The notes beneath the pieces are model-generated. The model ran no database searches. It was not told where the DNA came from and was given only the letters and a program-made list of their open reading frames with translations. From positions 310,001-374,000 of the forward strand of contig NZ_JACIJO010000002.1 of the NCBI RefSeq assembly GCF_014206875.1: a stretch of 64,000 bases of DNA, written 5' to 3'. The position numbers and the translations under genes are program-made. Below are positions 1-8,779 of the stretch, piece after piece. Source of the DNA: Algoriphagus iocasae (GTDB lineage: Bacteria > Bacteroidota > Bacteroidia > Cytophagales > Cyclobacteriaceae). The stretch's first letter is position 1; every line of letters starts with the position of its first letter.

Positions 1-404
1 GGAAAACCTCTGTTTTCAAAATACTCCAAAGAATTACTTATCCATTGATTCCATTCTAAAAAACCTTGATCTGGAGGTGGAAGATTGTTCAATAAATCTG
101 GTGAGATATTACCCTTTCTTATTTCCGCCAGTTCGAATTTTTGACCGACATGAATCAAGTAGCTCAAGGAGTCATTGGCTTCTTTCTCTTTTTCCCTAAA
201 AGCTGAAAGATATCCTCTTTGATAAAAATCTGTCAAAACCGAATCTAAAGTTTTGTCGATTTCAGCTTGGCTAGCAAAAGGCTTCCATTCCTGCCGAATT
301 TCCTGATCGGCGCTTTCCCATCTCATCCAAAACACCACTTGCCCCATCAGGCGGTTTGCTGAGATCAGCGACAAAAAGAGCAAAACAAAGCAGTACTTCC
401 TCAA
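1..404 (-). CDS. N-terminal part of an exported protein, possibly POTRA/BamA-TamA-like (partial)
   Basis: This minus-strand reading frame is open from the window edge to about 458 and is divergent from hemW. A TTG at 402-404 gives a protein starting (M)RKYCFVLLFLSLISANRLMGQ, which reads as a good signal peptide. An ATG at 456-458 and an internal ATG at 345-347 are alternatives, but the first overlaps the hemW start and the second cuts off the hydrophobic segment. The mature part contains YQRGYLSAF followed by a predicted beta-rich stretch, and later EYFENRGF. Both resemble the 'helix plus GY' pattern of POTRA repeats in BamA/TamA-type outer-membrane proteins. The barrel, if any, lies outside the window, so the family call is tentative. 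That this is a secreted or envelope protein is more secure than its family. Confidence 0.55.
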   Translation of the reverse strand, partial: MRKYCFVLLFLSLISANRLMGQVVFWMRWESADQEIRQEWKPFASQAEIDKTLDSVLTDFYQRGYLSAFREKEKEANDSLSYLIHVGQKFELAEIRKGNISPDLLNNLPPPDQGFLEWNQWISNSLEYFENRGF

Positions 405-447
405 GGGTCTTTGGGATTGATTATATTCGCAAAATAACAGAATTCCA

Positions 448-1569
448 TTGGCAGGCATCTACATTCATATCCCATTTTGCAAGCAGGCTTGTCATTATTG
501 TGACTTCCATTTCAGCACCAATCTCAGTAGAATGGAAGAAATGGTCCAACAGATCAAGCAGGAACTTCTTCTGCGGAAGGATTATTTAAAAGGGGAAGCT
601 ATCGAAACAGTTTATTTTGGAGGTGGTACTCCTTCCCTTTTAAAACCCAAAATGATAGAATCCATTTTGGAAACCATCCAAAGTCAGTACTCATCAGACT
701 GGAAAGAAGTAACCCTCGAGGCAAATCCCGATGATCTCAATGAAGAAAATCTAAGGGCATGGAAAAGTCTTGGAATCGATCGCTTGAGTTTAGGAATTCA
801 AAGTTTCAACCAAGAAGTTTTAAACTTTTATAATCGAGCTCATACCGCTATTGAATCCAAAGAAGCGATAAATAAAGCCCGACAAATTGGTTTCGAAAAA
901 TTCAGCCTTGATTTAATTTATGGCTTTCCTCATTCGAATCATTCCATTTGGGAAGATGATCTAAAAGAGGCAATTTCTTTAAATCCAGGGCACATTTCCA
1001 GTTATGCTCTGACGGTGGAACCAAAAACTGCCTTAGGAAATTGGGAGAAATCAGGAAAATTTATAGCTCCAGACGAGGATTTTGTTTCTGAGCAATTTGA
1101 AATGCTACAGCAACTGAGTGAAGATGCAGGTTACGTTCAGTATGAAATTTCAAATTTTGGAAAGCCTGGACAATTTGCTCTTCACAACACTAATTATTGG
1201 AAAGGCATCCCCTATCTAGGGATTGGTCCAAGTGCTCATTCTTTTGATGGCAGTAATAGAGGAGCAAACCCAAGAAATAATTCACATTATCTTAACTCCT
1301 TGGCATCTGGATCCATTCCTTTTGAAGTGGAGAATCTGGAGGTAGATGATATTCTAAATGAATACATTCTTACGGGATTAAGAACTATCTGGGGAATTGA
1401 TCTCGACATTATCAAAAAAAAATATGGATATTCTCTAACTGAAGAAAAAAAATCCATCTTGAATCAAATGAATCAACAAGGCTGGCTGAATTGGGAAGAC
1501 AATCGGCTATCTTTGAGCAAAAAAGGAAAGCTACTTGCAGACAGCATCGCAGCAGCACTTTTTAAATAA
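448..1569 (+). CDS. hemW: Radical SAM heme chaperone HemW
   Basis: HemW-type radical SAM protein of 373 residues, thought to bind and deliver heme (formerly annotated as oxygen-independent coproporphyrinogen oxidase-like). The start is TTG; it must be, because the next Met lies after the iron-sulfur motif. Cys11, Cys15 and Cys18 form CX3CX2C (CKQACHYC), followed by Asp-Phe as in HemW rather than the fourth Cys of HemN. GGGTPS near residue 60 is the SAM-binding glycine motif. HNTNYW near residue 250 matches the HNxxYW signature that separates HemW from true HemN. A C-terminal winged-helix region follows. The protein is cytosolic. The DUF721 gene begins 13 nt downstream, so the two are probably cotranscribed. 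Confidence 0.92.
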   Translation: MAGIYIHIPFCKQACHYCDFHFSTNLSRMEEMVQQIKQELLLRKDYLKGEAIETVYFGGGTPSLLKPKMIESILETIQSQYSSDWKEVTLEANPDDLNEENLRAWKSLGIDRLSLGIQSFNQEVLNFYNRAHTAIESKEAINKARQIGFEKFSLDLIYGFPHSNHSIWEDDLKEAISLNPGHISSYALTVEPKTALGNWEKSGKFIAPDEDFVSEQFEMLQQLSEDAGYVQYEISNFGKPGQFALHNTNYWKGIPYLGIGPSAHSFDGSNRGANPRNNSHYLNSLASGSIPFEVENLEVDDILNEYILTGLRTIWGIDLDIIKKKYGYSLTEEKKSILNQMNQQGWLNWEDNRLSLSKKGKLLADSIAAALFK

Positions 1570-1582
1570 TTGAAATCACCTT

Positions 1583-1894
1583 ATGAACAAAAATAATCCT
1601 TTGAGCAGAAAGAAAGAAGTGGCGCCGTTGGAATCGGCTTTTCAGGATTTATTAAAAGCATATCGTCTGGAAGCCAAATTTCAGGAAAAAAGCCTGATTC
1701 AGGCTTGGCCGGAAATCGTCGGAAAAACAATTGCCGATCGGACCACCTCCGTATTCATTAAAGAAAAAAAACTTTTTGTGAAATTGAATTCAGGTCCGGT
1801 TAAAAAAGAACTCTTGATGAATAAAGGTAAAGTTGTTTCTTTGATAGAAAACAAATTCGGGAAAGGAGTGATTGAAGATTTAGTGTGTTTCTAA
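1583..1894 (+). CDS. DUF721 (DciA-like) protein
   Basis: A 103-residue protein of the DUF721 family. Members called DciA are the ancestral loaders of the replicative helicase DnaB in bacteria that lack DnaC/DnaI. The visible hallmarks are a central LIQAWPEIVG stretch (the family's W-x-x-(I/V)-(V/A)-G), then a basic beta strand and LFVKLNSGPVKKEL, as in the family's hydrophobic KH-like core. It is short, with only the domain and a basic N-terminus. A helicase-loading role is inferred from the family. Downstream to 2008 is a 114-nt gap with a weak AT-only inverted repeat. Confidence 0.8.
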   Translation: MNKNNPLSRKKEVAPLESAFQDLLKAYRLEAKFQEKSLIQAWPEIVGKTIADRTTSVFIKEKKLFVKLNSGPVKKELLMNKGKVVSLIENKFGKGVIEDLVCF

Positions 1895-2008
1895 AGTAAA
1901 TTAGTTCTTCTCTTCAAAGTTTACTTTTTTTAACATTATAAACACTAGCAATCTTTTAGTCCCGATCCTTATTTAGTTCTCTTTCAGTATTATTGTGGGA
2001 CAAAATCC

Positions 2009-4069
2009 ATGATTAAATTACCATCAATCCATATAGGAAAACTCAGTATGCTCCTGGCCATCTTGGTCTGGCTGTCTTTGCTTTTTGTGGATTTGGTAAG
2101 ACTATTCGGGATTTTAAATGAATTAGAATCCGGTATAGCGCAAGAATTCACCTGGATTCTCGAGATTCTATTCTTTCTGACGGTCTACTTTTTTTATAAC
2201 TATTCCATCAATAAAAACAGTCAAACTGACTTTCTGAATCTTATTTGGCGGGCTGCGTCCACTGGTATTGTCGCAGTTATCGTCTCCATTATGATCAATC
2301 TATTCTATTCTCTTTTAGGAGATAGCAATTTGATCAATGAGCCTTTTCTGCGAAACTTTTTCTACCATGTCAACTTTGCCTTGATTTCCATATTCCTGAT
2401 ATCAAGTGCCTTACTTTGGAAACACCTGATCCTATATCAAAAAAGTAAAAGAGTGGTCAAGCAATGGCAAGCTTATGAGTTTGCGATGCTTGCAGCCATG
2501 TTTTTTATCTTTTTCAACAACAACTCCCTGGATTATAGCTTCCTTTTTGGCTTGGTCATCTTAGTCAGTCTGGGAATTATACTTTCTGCCAATCTTAAAT
2601 GGATACCTTACCTCACATTTAGAGAAAAATGGAAGTCTCTTCTATTTCTTTTTATCATTATTATTTGCTGTGGTTACCTGTTTTATCAGGTTTTATTATT
2701 CAGCGACCGAAGTAAGTTTATCGTCAATTTGACCGATAATCTGTTTTTGGTTTCTCTTTTCAGCTTCATATTTATTTATGCGCTCTTCTGTTTTTTGGTC
2801 ACCTTATTCAACTTGCCGACTTCATCAGTTTTTGAGCAAAAGCTTACTGAAGCGATCAATTTCCAGAGATTAAGTCAGTCTATTCAACCCGAAGAAAGTG
2901 AAGAACAAGTCTTAGATATTTTAGTGGACTCCTGTATGAGTGCCTCCTATGCAGATGCTGCTTGGCTTGAATTGGGAGATCAGGACAGCACCAAAGGCAT
3001 TCTTCAGGAAAGATTTTTAGGAAAAGATTTAAAGGAAGAACTCAGTGAGTTGATCCAAAACCAAAAAGTAGCGCAGGACTGGGCAGTGGAAAACCGTCCA
3101 GAAAATCTGGAACCTTTGGCAATTAGGCTCAATCATAATCGCTTTGAATCCATTCTTCTTGTTCCACTAGTGATCAATAAATCAGCGATTGGAAGGATGG
3201 TGCTTTGCAAGGAAGTGAGAGATGGCTTTAACAAAGAGATGATCAACATCATCAGCACTTTTGTTCGACAGGCTTGTATCGCTGTGGAAAACCATCGACT
3301 TCTGAATCAGGCAATTCAAAATGAGCGATATCAAGAAGAATTGAAAATTGCTCAACGCGTCCAAAAATCTTTACTTCCTACCAAACTCGATCACAATGAC
3401 TCTTTTGATATCTGTGCCTATTCCAATGCAGCTGATGAGGTGGGTGGTGATTATTACGACACTTATAAACTTGATGATGATAGATACGTATTGATCATCG
3501 GAGATGTCTCAGGAAAAGGTACTTCCGCGGCATTTAACATGTCTCAAATGAAGGGAATTTTCCAAAGTCTGATCCAGCTGAACCTCAGTCCAGCCCAATT
3601 CATGATCAAAGCAAACGCCGCTTTGAGCCGATGTCTCGAAAGAAATCACTTTATCACCGCTTCCATATTTCTAATCAATACTGCTCAAAAAACCGTTTGT
3701 CATGCGAGAGCTGGGCACGTCCCTACTCTGATGCATCAGGTTTTGGATAAAAAATCTGATTATCTGGGGATAGATGGCCTTGGTTTGGGCATTTTGAGAA
3801 ACAAGCAGTATGAAAATCACGTTGAGGAAAAAACATTCAGTTACTCTTCAGGAGATGTATTAGTCTTATTTACAGACGGAATCGTAGAAGCAAAAAATGA
3901 GAAATCGCAGCAGTTTGGATTTGAGAGAATCCGGACTTTACTGGAAGTATATCACGAACTAAGTCCCAAAGAAATTCAAACGAAAATAATTGATTCGCTC
4001 CACGCCTATGTAGGTGGAGATGGACTGATCGATGACGATTATTCCATCATGGTCATCAAATTTTCATAA
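2009..4069 (+). CDS. Membrane SpoIIE-family (PP2C-type) serine phosphatase with GAF domain
   Basis: A 686-residue membrane phosphatase. The first ~270 residues hold about eight hydrophobic segments. Residues ~285-440 look like a GAF domain. The C-terminal ~230 residues are a SpoIIE/RsbU phosphatase. Its metal-binding motifs are visible: DEVGGDYYD, GDVSGKGT, ARAGHVPTL, FTDGIVEA and DDDYS near the end. The family dephosphorylates a phospho-STAS protein. The STAS gene begins 22 nt downstream and an RsbW-like kinase follows, so this is most likely the signal-sensing phosphatase of a complete partner-switching circuit. The signal sensed by the membrane/GAF part cannot be told from sequence. Confidence 0.9.
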   Translation: MIKLPSIHIGKLSMLLAILVWLSLLFVDLVRLFGILNELESGIAQEFTWILEILFFLTVYFFYNYSINKNSQTDFLNLIWRAASTGIVAVIVSIMINLFYSLLGDSNLINEPFLRNFFYHVNFALISIFLISSALLWKHLILYQKSKRVVKQWQAYEFAMLAAMFFIFFNNNSLDYSFLFGLVILVSLGIILSANLKWIPYLTFREKWKSLLFLFIIIICCGYLFYQVLLFSDRSKFIVNLTDNLFLVSLFSFIFIYALFCFLVTLFNLPTSSVFEQKLTEAINFQRLSQSIQPEESEEQVLDILVDSCMSASYADAAWLELGDQDSTKGILQERFLGKDLKEELSELIQNQKVAQDWAVENRPENLEPLAIRLNHNRFESILLVPLVINKSAIGRMVLCKEVRDGFNKEMINIISTFVRQACIAVENHRLLNQAIQNERYQEELKIAQRVQKSLLPTKLDHNDSFDICAYSNAADEVGGDYYDTYKLDDDRYVLIIGDVSGKGTSAAFNMSQMKGIFQSLIQLNLSPAQFMIKANAALSRCLERNHFITASIFLINTAQKTVCHARAGHVPTLMHQVLDKKSDYLGIDGLGLGILRNKQYENHVEEKTFSYSSGDVLVLFTDGIVEAKNEKSQQFGFERIRTLLEVYHELSPKEIQTKIIDSLHAYVGGDGLIDDDYSIMVIKFS

Positions 4070-4091
4070 CCTAAAGTAATCCGCATTTCAT

Positions 4092-4424
4092 ATGCTTACC
4101 ATAGAGACATTAAAAGAAGAAAATTACGATCTGCTGATTATCAAAGGCGAGATAGATGCCAGTAACTCGGTGCTTCTCGACGAGAAAATGCAAGAGATGA
4201 AAAATACCGGTTCCAAATCGATTCTTGTAGATGGAAATGGCTTGGAATATATCTCTTCGGCAGGATTAGGCGTATTTATGTCCTATCTCGAGGATTTTCA
4301 GGAAGAAGAAATCTCTTTAAAAATATTTGCACTGTCCCCTAGAGTTTTTGAAGTGTTCAAAATCCTAGGTCTAGATCAGTTGATAGACATTTATGAAACA
4401 AAAGAAGCTGCATTAGAAGCTTAA
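4092..4424 (+). CDS. STAS-domain anti-sigma factor antagonist (RsbV/SpoIIAA-like)
   Basis: A 110-residue single STAS domain. The loop YISSAGLGV holds Ser55-Ser56, the expected phosphorylation site in this family. The RsbW-like kinase encoded 2 nt downstream should phosphorylate it, and the SpoIIE-type phosphatase encoded just upstream should reverse this. When dephosphorylated, such proteins bind the kinase and free its other target. Gene order phosphatase - STAS - kinase, with 22-nt and 2-nt gaps, indicates a single transcript. Cytosolic. Confidence 0.92.
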   Translation: MLTIETLKEENYDLLIIKGEIDASNSVLLDEKMQEMKNTGSKSILVDGNGLEYISSAGLGVFMSYLEDFQEEEISLKIFALSPRVFEVFKILGLDQLIDIYETKEAALEA

Positions 4425-4426
4425 TA

Positions 4427-4840
4427 ATGAATTATCAGTTAAAAATATATTGTAAAACCACTGCACTGGCGGACTTGAGGAGCTTTTTACAAGCGACCTT
4501 GAGAGAGCTCAAGTTATCAGACAAAGACCAGCATCAGCTGACTTTGGCGGTGGAAGAGGTATGTGCCAACTTGATCATACATTCCCATCAATGCAATGGC
4601 TCAGACCAGATTAAACTTGAAGTAAAAGAATCTCCCGAAAAAATAATCTTTGAAATAACTGACAAAGGAAAAGCTTTCAATTTATTGGATTACGAAGTTC
4701 CCGATCTCAAAAAGGTGGTCAGCGAAAAAAGAAAAGGTGGATTGGGCATCATTTTGGTAAAGACTATCATGGACGAAATAGAATTTGAGTCCGATAAAGG
4801 CCAAAATACCTGCAGACTGATCAAGTGGTTTCGATCCTAA
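4427..4840 (+). CDS. RsbW-like ATP-binding serine kinase / anti-sigma regulatory factor
   Basis: A 137-residue GHKL-fold (HATPase_c) protein. The N box is AVEEVCANLIIHSH with Asn48, the Mg-ATP ligand position. The G1 box is ITDKGKAF and the G2 box is KGGLGIIL. In the family, such kinases bind and phosphorylate a STAS antagonist and sequester an alternative sigma factor or another effector. The STAS gene is immediately upstream, with stop and start almost touching. No sigma factor gene is adjacent, so the output protein is unknown. Confidence 0.9.
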   Translation: MNYQLKIYCKTTALADLRSFLQATLRELKLSDKDQHQLTLAVEEVCANLIIHSHQCNGSDQIKLEVKESPEKIIFEITDKGKAFNLLDYEVPDLKKVVSEKRKGGLGIILVKTIMDEIEFESDKGQNTCRLIKWFRS

Positions 4841-4887
4841 TTCTTGTTAAATCACTGACTTCTCAGCCATTTCCCTTTATTATCTGA

Positions 4888-4895
4888 TAAATTTG
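4888..4895 (+). promoter_or_regulatory. Bacteroidota-type -7 box before the parvulin gene
   Basis: TAAATTTG fits TAnnTTTG and lies 30 nt before the start codon at 4926. I see no convincing -33 TTG at the right spacing, so this is a moderate call. Confidence 0.35.
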
Positions 4896-4925
4896 TAAAA
4901 TTGCACTGAATTTAAGCACCAGTTC

Positions 4926-6926
4926 ATGAATCACCGAGCGATTTCGGCATCTGTTTTTTCTCTATTATTCGTTTTGACGACTACCTTCCCTGTCTTTGCG
5001 TGGCAAGATTCAGGTCAGGGTGAGACTTTATTGACTTTAGGCGGGGAGCCCATCGAAAAAGATGAATTGATCTATCTAATCTCTAAAGGGCAGGATTCCA
5101 ATCCTACTTCTGCAGGAATGTCGAGAGATGAATTTGAAGAAAATCTCAAATTATTTATCAATTACAAACTCAAAGTGAGAGAAGCTGAAGCACTTGGACT
5201 TGATAAGACTGATGAATTTTATAGAGAATTTGAATCCTTCAAAGAAAATTTAAAATCACCTTATCTCATTAAAAACTCTTTGGAGGAAGGCGAGCTTCGC
5301 AAAGCCTATTCCAGAATGCAGGAAGTGGTGAGGGCAAGCCATATTCTGTTTCAATTCCCGGCGAATGCGAGCAAAGATGACAGTCTGATCGTATTGAGAA
5401 TGGCATTGAAAATCAGAGATGAAATCAATGCAGGAGGCGATATTAACGAGTTGGCAGTTGAGCATTCTGATGATCCTTCAGCCAAAATCAACAAAGGCGA
5501 TCTGGGATATTTCACAGCATTGCAAATGGTTCAGCCATTTGAGGACGCTGCATTTTCTTTACAGCCAGGTCAGGTTTCTGATCCGGTAATGACCAATTTC
5601 GGTTACCACATAATCAAAGTCTTTGACAAAAGACCAAATCCAGGCCAGGTAAAAGTTTCACATATCTTGGTGAGAATCGATGAAGAGGATCCCAACAGTG
5701 AAGATTTGGCGAGAAGAAAAGTAGCAGACATTTATACTGAGATTCAGAAAGAGAATACGATCTGGGAAGATATCGTGAAAAACTATTCTGAGGACCCATC
5801 CTCTAGCCAAAACGGGGGAATGCTTCCTTATTTCAGTGTGGGATCGATGATTCCTGAATTTGAAATGGCAGCGTTTTCATTGACAGAAATTGGAGAGGTT
5901 TCTCCACCTGTCCGAACCAAATACGGGTATCATATTTTGCGCTTAGAGGAGAAAAAACCAATTGATTCATTTGAGGACTTGGAGGAAAGCATCCGCTCAA
6001 AAATCATGAGGGATTCAAGATCCACAATGATCCAGTCCCAAGTGATGGCAATTCAAAAAGCCAGATACAACTTTGATGAAAACGAATCCTCGGTTGCAAA
6101 TCTGGAAAATAAATTAAAAACATTTACCAAATCCCAACTACCGGGCGCTGTTGCCGCCAAGGGTTTGGACAATGAGGAATTGTTTACACTTCAAGGTAAA
6201 ACTTACACCATGAATGATTTGGTGTCATTTATTGAAGAGGAAGAATTGAGTATCCGAGCAAAGACCACCGTTTTTGATGCTTGGTATGATCGATTTACAG
6301 CTTCTGTTTTGAATAAAGCGGAAGACGCAGATATTCTTGCCAATAATAAAGAGTACCAAATGCTGGTAAAGGAATACCATGATGGCATTTTGATGTTCTC
6401 TTTAATGAACCAGGAAGTTTGGCAAAAAGGAATTGAAGATTCTGTCGGCCAAAAAGCGTTCTATGAGGAAAACATCCAAAATTACCAATGGGATGACCGT
6501 GTTAATGCCTATGTAGTAAAGGTTTTGGATATTACCCAAGTAGATGCTGCTAGAAATCTTCTAAAAGGAAAAGAATATTCCCAAGAGCTTGTGGAAAGTT
6601 TCGAAACTGAATACAGAACCAATAAGCCTTTGGCCTATCAAACTGAAAATGGATTGATCGAATATAAAAAGCATCTGATACTTTCTCAGGCAAACTTGAA
6701 TGAAAATTATCAGGAAATAGAAGCTAATGGGCATTTGCATTTGATCCTTTTGGGTCAAAAATCTCCTGCAGGACCTAAAAAATTCCATGAAACCCGAGGT
6801 TTGGTGATTAAGGACTATCAGGAACAGCTGGATAAAGCCCTGATTGATGAGTTAAAAAACAAATATCCGGTGCAAGTGAATCCTAAGGCAAAAGAAGAGG
6901 CTTTCATTTCATTGAATCAAAATTAA
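4926..6926 (+). CDS. Exported peptidyl-prolyl isomerase with two parvulin domains
   Basis: A 666-residue protein with a signal peptide (hydrophobic segment to residue ~25, ending near VFAWQ). Two consecutive parvulin (PpiC-type) domains lie at about residues 130-235 and 240-350. Each contains the family pattern: a HILF/HILV strand, DPSAKINKGDLGYF or DPSSSQNGGMLPYF, and FGYHIIKV or YGYHILRL. The remaining ~310 residues are SurA/PrsA-like helical chaperone sequence without a recognisable motif. Parvulins of this kind help fold outer-membrane and secreted proteins in the periplasm. A second parvulin gene follows after 46 nt in the same direction. Confidence 0.88.
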   Translation: MNHRAISASVFSLLFVLTTTFPVFAWQDSGQGETLLTLGGEPIEKDELIYLISKGQDSNPTSAGMSRDEFEENLKLFINYKLKVREAEALGLDKTDEFYREFESFKENLKSPYLIKNSLEEGELRKAYSRMQEVVRASHILFQFPANASKDDSLIVLRMALKIRDEINAGGDINELAVEHSDDPSAKINKGDLGYFTALQMVQPFEDAAFSLQPGQVSDPVMTNFGYHIIKVFDKRPNPGQVKVSHILVRIDEEDPNSEDLARRKVADIYTEIQKENTIWEDIVKNYSEDPSSSQNGGMLPYFSVGSMIPEFEMAAFSLTEIGEVSPPVRTKYGYHILRLEEKKPIDSFEDLEESIRSKIMRDSRSTMIQSQVMAIQKARYNFDENESSVANLENKLKTFTKSQLPGAVAAKGLDNEELFTLQGKTYTMNDLVSFIEEEELSIRAKTTVFDAWYDRFTASVLNKAEDADILANNKEYQMLVKEYHDGILMFSLMNQEVWQKGIEDSVGQKAFYEENIQNYQWDDRVNAYVVKVLDITQVDAARNLLKGKEYSQELVESFETEYRTNKPLAYQTENGLIEYKKHLILSQANLNENYQEIEANGHLHLILLGQKSPAGPKKFHETRGLVIKDYQEQLDKALIDELKNKYPVQVNPKAKEEAFISLNQN

Positions 6927-6972
6927 AGAAGACTAACTATTCAACCGAATTTTACGGATTGATCGACTACTA

Positions 6973-8349
6973 ATGAAAATACTAAACCGATTTACGCTTA
7001 CCCTTTTTGCATTTTCAATGCTGAATTCATTATCTGCTCAGGAGGCATCTACCAATAATAATGCTACCGGACAGGTTTTGGATAAAATTGTGGCAAAAGT
7101 AGATAACAATATCCTACTGGAGTCTGATGTTCAAAAGACTTATTTAGAAGCTTTGGCACAAGGACAGCAGGGAGTTACCCCTCCGACAAGATGTGAGGTT
7201 TTTGAAACCCTCATGGTCAATAAACTGATGGTGGCAAAAGCTGAAATTGATTCTGTCATGGTAACAGATGCTGAAGTGATGCTTCAGACTGATCAGCGGT
7301 TTAACATGGTGATGCAGCAGTTTGGAGGAAACGAGGAAACCCTTGCCGAGGTGTATGGGAAAACAGCAGATCAGCTAAAAGCTGAAATCGAAGAAGTCAT
7401 CAAAGAACAACTGATCGTTCAGAGAATGAGAGGTAAGATTACCGAAGGAATCAGCGTTTCTCCGGCAGAAGTAAGAGAATTCTTCAAAAGCATCCCTTCC
7501 GACTCACTTCCGTTCTTTTCAGCAGAAGTGACAGTAGGTCAAATCGTCAAAAAACCAGATGTAAATCCTAAAATCAAAGAGGAAATCTTTGCAAAGTTGA
7601 GACAGTTTAAGCAGGATATTTTAGACGGGAAAGCTGATTTTGCTGATCTGGCTAGAGCTTATTCAGAAGATCCTGGATCTGGTGCTCAAGGTGGAGATTT
7701 AGGTTTTTTCAGAAGTGGGGAATTGGCTCCAGAGTTTGAAGCTACTGCGATGGAATTAAAACAAGGAGAGATTTCAGATCCTGTAGAAACTGCTTTTGGT
7801 ATTCACTTGATTCAATTATTGGAAAAAAGAACTGGTTCTTATAATACCCGTCACATTTTGATGATTCCAAAGGCTTCTGAGGAGGATCTTTTGAAAGCAG
7901 AAAGATATCTCGACAGTTTAAAAACTGAAATTCAAGCTGGAAAAATCGAATTTGCGAAAGCAGCAAAAGAATACTCTGATGATAGAGGTACCTCTGATAA
8001 TGGAGGTTTCTTCGTAGACCCGGCAAATAACTCAAAAAGACTGACACTTCGTACTCTTGAGGATCCAGTACTTTACTTCACTTTGGATAGCATGGAAGTA
8101 GGCACAGTAACTAAGCCTATTCGTTTCGAAGATCCAAGAGAGGGCACGAAAGTAAGAATCCTTTATTACCAGTCTAAATACCCTGCACACAGGGCTAATC
8201 TTGAGGATGATTACGAAAAAATGAAGGCAGCTACTTTGAGAAAGAAGGAAGATGAGTTGTTAAGTAAATGGTTCATCACTGCCAAAGAAGATGTATTTAT
8301 AGATGTCGATCCCGCTTATGATCGATGTAAGGTGCTCCAAGAGAGGTAG
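6973..8349 (+). CDS. SurA-like periplasmic peptidyl-prolyl isomerase
   Basis: A 458-residue SurA-type chaperone. It has a signal peptide ending near LSAQ. An N-terminal chaperone domain begins with KIVAKVDNNILLESDV, the usual SurA opening. Two parvulin domains follow, at about 185-285 (DPGSGAQGGDLGFF, FGIHLIQL) and 290-400 (TRHILMIP, DRGTSDNGGFF). The second domain lacks the clean C-terminal H-I-I pattern and may be structural. In the family, SurA escorts unfolded barrels to BamA, whose gene is also in this window. A strong terminator follows the stop codon. Confidence 0.9.
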   Translation: MKILNRFTLTLFAFSMLNSLSAQEASTNNNATGQVLDKIVAKVDNNILLESDVQKTYLEALAQGQQGVTPPTRCEVFETLMVNKLMVAKAEIDSVMVTDAEVMLQTDQRFNMVMQQFGGNEETLAEVYGKTADQLKAEIEEVIKEQLIVQRMRGKITEGISVSPAEVREFFKSIPSDSLPFFSAEVTVGQIVKKPDVNPKIKEEIFAKLRQFKQDILDGKADFADLARAYSEDPGSGAQGGDLGFFRSGELAPEFEATAMELKQGEISDPVETAFGIHLIQLLEKRTGSYNTRHILMIPKASEEDLLKAERYLDSLKTEIQAGKIEFAKAAKEYSDDRGTSDNGGFFVDPANNSKRLTLRTLEDPVLYFTLDSMEVGTVTKPIRFEDPREGTKVRILYYQSKYPAHRANLEDDYEKMKAATLRKKEDELLSKWFITAKEDVFIDVDPAYDRCKVLQER

Positions 8350-8352
8350 CAC

Positions 8353-8390
8353 AAAAAAAATCCCGGAATTTCCTTCCGGGATTTTTTTTT
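8353..8390. terminator. Bidirectional intrinsic terminator
   Basis: A 16-bp stem (8353-8368 with 8374-8389) has a CCCGG/CCGGG core and a 5-nt loop. It has A-runs on one side and T-runs on the other, so it works in both directions. It separates the SurA-like gene from the convergent minus-strand small gene, whose stop codon overlaps it. Confidence 0.9.
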
Positions 8391-8706
8391 ATTTCTTTCC
8401 AAATAATGCCTTTAAGGCTTTCCCGAACTGTTTGATGCCTTCTTTAAAAAATCCCTTTGACTCTTCCAACTTCGGCTCAAACTCCTCTTTCTTTTCCTTA
8501 AATTCCTTTTCCAGAAGCTCTTTTCCTTTTTTCAACTCAGCTTCCAAAGTAGTTTTATTCTCTTTCAGCTCTTTGATCTTCTTTTCAATATCTTCCTTGA
8601 CCTCAGATCCGGCATCTGCGCCTTTCTTGACAAGCTCTTCTATTTTATCCCCTATTTCGCCGAGGACTTTCTCAATATCTCCTAAAGTTGATTTCTTATC
8701 TTCCAT
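8389..8706 (-). CDS. Small highly charged helical protein
   Basis: About 105 residues from the ATG at 8706. The frame extends upstream to 8748, but the sequence before Met-Glu-Asp-Lys-Lys lacks coding character. It is dominated by Lys and Glu in heptad-like order (DIEKKIKELKENKTTLEAELKK), so it should form a long coiled coil or amphipathic helix. It ends GKALKALFGKK. No signal peptide or membrane segment is seen. I recognise no named family. Its reading frame and convergent terminator support a real gene. Confidence 0.65.
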   Translation of the reverse strand: MEDKKSTLGDIEKVLGEIGDKIEELVKKGADAGSEVKEDIEKKIKELKENKTTLEAELKKGKELLEKEFKEKKEEFEPKLEESKGFFKEGIKQFGKALKALFGKK

Positions 8707-8779
8707 ATTGAATTGATTTAAACAATTGATTCTAATCAAGTTAGTCAATTTTCTGAAAGAGTTAATCAGGAGCTGAGAA

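Noticed and set aside
1893..1930. Terminator after the DUF721 gene
   Set aside because: The inverted repeat (AAAGTAAA/TTTACTTT) is pure A/T apart from one G-C pair per arm, with a 19-nt loop; too weak to list.
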